DNA of 5,555 nt from Planctomycetota bacterium. Its GTDB lineage: Bacteria > Planctomycetota > Phycisphaerae > Sedimentisphaerales > Anaerohalosphaeraceae. A program made the translations under genes and the position numbers. The notes under the pieces are model-generated. The model was not told the origin of the DNA, did no database searches, and saw nothing but the letters and a program-made list of their open reading frames with translations. The stretch lies in NCBI GenBank assembly GCA_021160785.1, contig JAGHBX010000317.1, positions 1 to 5,555 of the forward strand, read 5' to 3'. Positions 4,826 to 5,555 of this stretch are shown here, piece after piece (positions within the stretch are counted from its first letter, which is position 1; the number at the start of each line of letters is the position of its first letter).

Positions 4826-5555
4826 TTAACCGGCAAGGCTCTTACCGTCGATATTCAGTTCATCGATTTTCCTGTATAAGCTCGACAATCCGATGCCCAG
4901 GGCCTTGGCGGCATCTGCCTTACTGCCGTTATGTTTGTTCAGCACGCGCGTAATATGATCTCTTTCGTAAACCTTCAACGCCTGACTGAGGGCTTCGGCG
5001 TTTTCATTGAGCCGGGTGGTCGCCGAACCCATAAGGCCCACATCGGCGGCCGTGATGCGGTCGGTCTCCGCAAAAATGATCGCCCGCTCGATAACATTTT
5101 GAAGCTCACGGATGTTGCCCTTCCACTCGTAGTTCATCAGCAGTTCCATCGCCTGATCCGTTACGCCGTCGCAGCTCTTGCCCATCTCGGTATTGAACTT
5201 GCCGATGAAATGCCGGACGAGTTTCGGGATGTCCTCTTTTCGTTCGGCTAACGACGGCAGATGGATGCCGACGACGTTGATTCGGTAGTAGAGGTCCTCG
5301 CGAAAATGTTCCGCCTTGATCTCGTTCTTGAGGTCTTTGTTGGTTGCGGCAATCAGGCGCAGGTTGACGTCGATCGGCTCGGTGGACCCCACGGGCAGGA
5401 TCTGTCTGTCTTCGACCGCCCGAAGCAGCTTGACCTGGCAACTGGTGGGCATATAACCGATCTCATCGAGAAACAGCGTCCCGTTGTGAGCCGTTTCAAA
5501 CAGCCCTTTCTTGTCTTCGACAGCGGATGTGAAGCTGCCCTTCTTGTGCCCGAAA
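4826..5555 (-). CDS. Sigma-54-dependent NtrC-type transcriptional activator (C-terminal part)
   Basis: The 5' end lies beyond the right edge; 242 residues remain. The AAA+ domain shows the sigma-54 contact loop as GSFTSA (about visible residues 6-11) and Walker B TLFLDE (26-31). The sensor region ATNKDL and the REDLYYRINVV segment with the arginine finger follow, then LAERKEDIPKLV and the lid NIRELQNVIERA. The C-terminus is a Fis-type helix-turn-helix, with ALKVYERDHITRVLNKHNGS leading into KADAAKALGIGLSSLYRKID. Such proteins hydrolyse ATP to open sigma-54 promoters from upstream enhancer sites. The Walker A motif and any receiver or sensor domain are out of view, so response regulator versus stand-alone activator is undecided. 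The stop TAA is at 4826-4828, 65 bp before the Rrf2 remnant on the same strand. The loop departs from the GAFTGA consensus at two positions. Confidence 0.95.
   Translation of the reverse strand, partial: FGHKKGSFTSAVEDKKGLFETAHNGTLFLDEIGYMPTSCQVKLLRAVEDRQILPVGSTEPIDVNLRLIAATNKDLKNEIKAEHFREDLYYRINVVGIHLPSLAERKEDIPKLVRHFIGKFNTEMGKSCDGVTDQAMELLMNYEWKGNIRELQNVIERAIIFAETDRITAADVGLMGSATTRLNENAEALSQALKVYERDHITRVLNKHNGSKADAAKALGIGLSSLYRKIDELNIDGKSLAG

Overview
This window reads as a chromosomal segment of a mesophilic bacterium with moderately high GC. It has sigma-70-like promoters (TTGACA, 17 bp, TATCAT), Shine-Dalgarno sites of the GGAG type, a sigma-54 activator and a lipoprotein signal. The style of the small cysteine-rich protein and of the Rrf2 remnant resembles what I remember from Planctomycetota (Phycisphaerae-like) and some deltaproteobacterial genomes. 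That placement is a low-confidence inference and rests on no search.

Layout, left to right. Positions 1-35 are a tandem heptanucleotide array that runs off the left edge. A near-consensus promoter (67-95) then drives purC (151-1044, +), SAICAR synthase of purine biosynthesis. A 102-bp gap with an 8-bp-arm palindrome beside a TTGACA leads to a fosmidomycin-resistance-type MFS transporter (1147-2370, +). This overlaps by 10 bp a PHP-domain metal-dependent phosphoesterase (2361-3125, +) with its full set of expected metal ligands. The PHP gene converges, with a 3-bp gap, on a 64-residue, nine-cysteine protein (3129-3323, -). That small gene starts at a GTG inside a longer reading frame, and its Shine-Dalgarno identifies the start. 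Divergent from it is a protein-L-isoaspartate methyltransferase-like gene (3478-4302, +) with a perfect TATAAT and a lipoprotein signal peptide, so the enzyme appears to be exported.

Immediately after the pcm-like stop codon lies a compact nested palindromic element (about 4307-4415). It has 14-bp perfect outer inverted repeats around two inverted REP-like palindromes. An 8-bp direct repeat flanks it, and the left copy contains the pcm-like stop codon. On the minus strand follows a broken Rrf2-family regulator (4444-4760): the first helix of the DNA-binding domain and the C-terminal cysteine region are both recognisable, but in different frames with the middle missing. The right end holds the C-terminal part of an NtrC-type sigma-54 activator (4826-5555, -), with an unusual GSFTSA version of the GAFTGA loop.

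The genes do not form one pathway. purC is housekeeping. The transporter and phosphoesterase are probably cotranscribed. The right third (exported methyltransferase, mobile repeat, decayed regulator, sigma-54 activator) looks like an accessory or regulatory neighbourhood. I see no CRISPR array, rRNA, tRNA or intact transposase.
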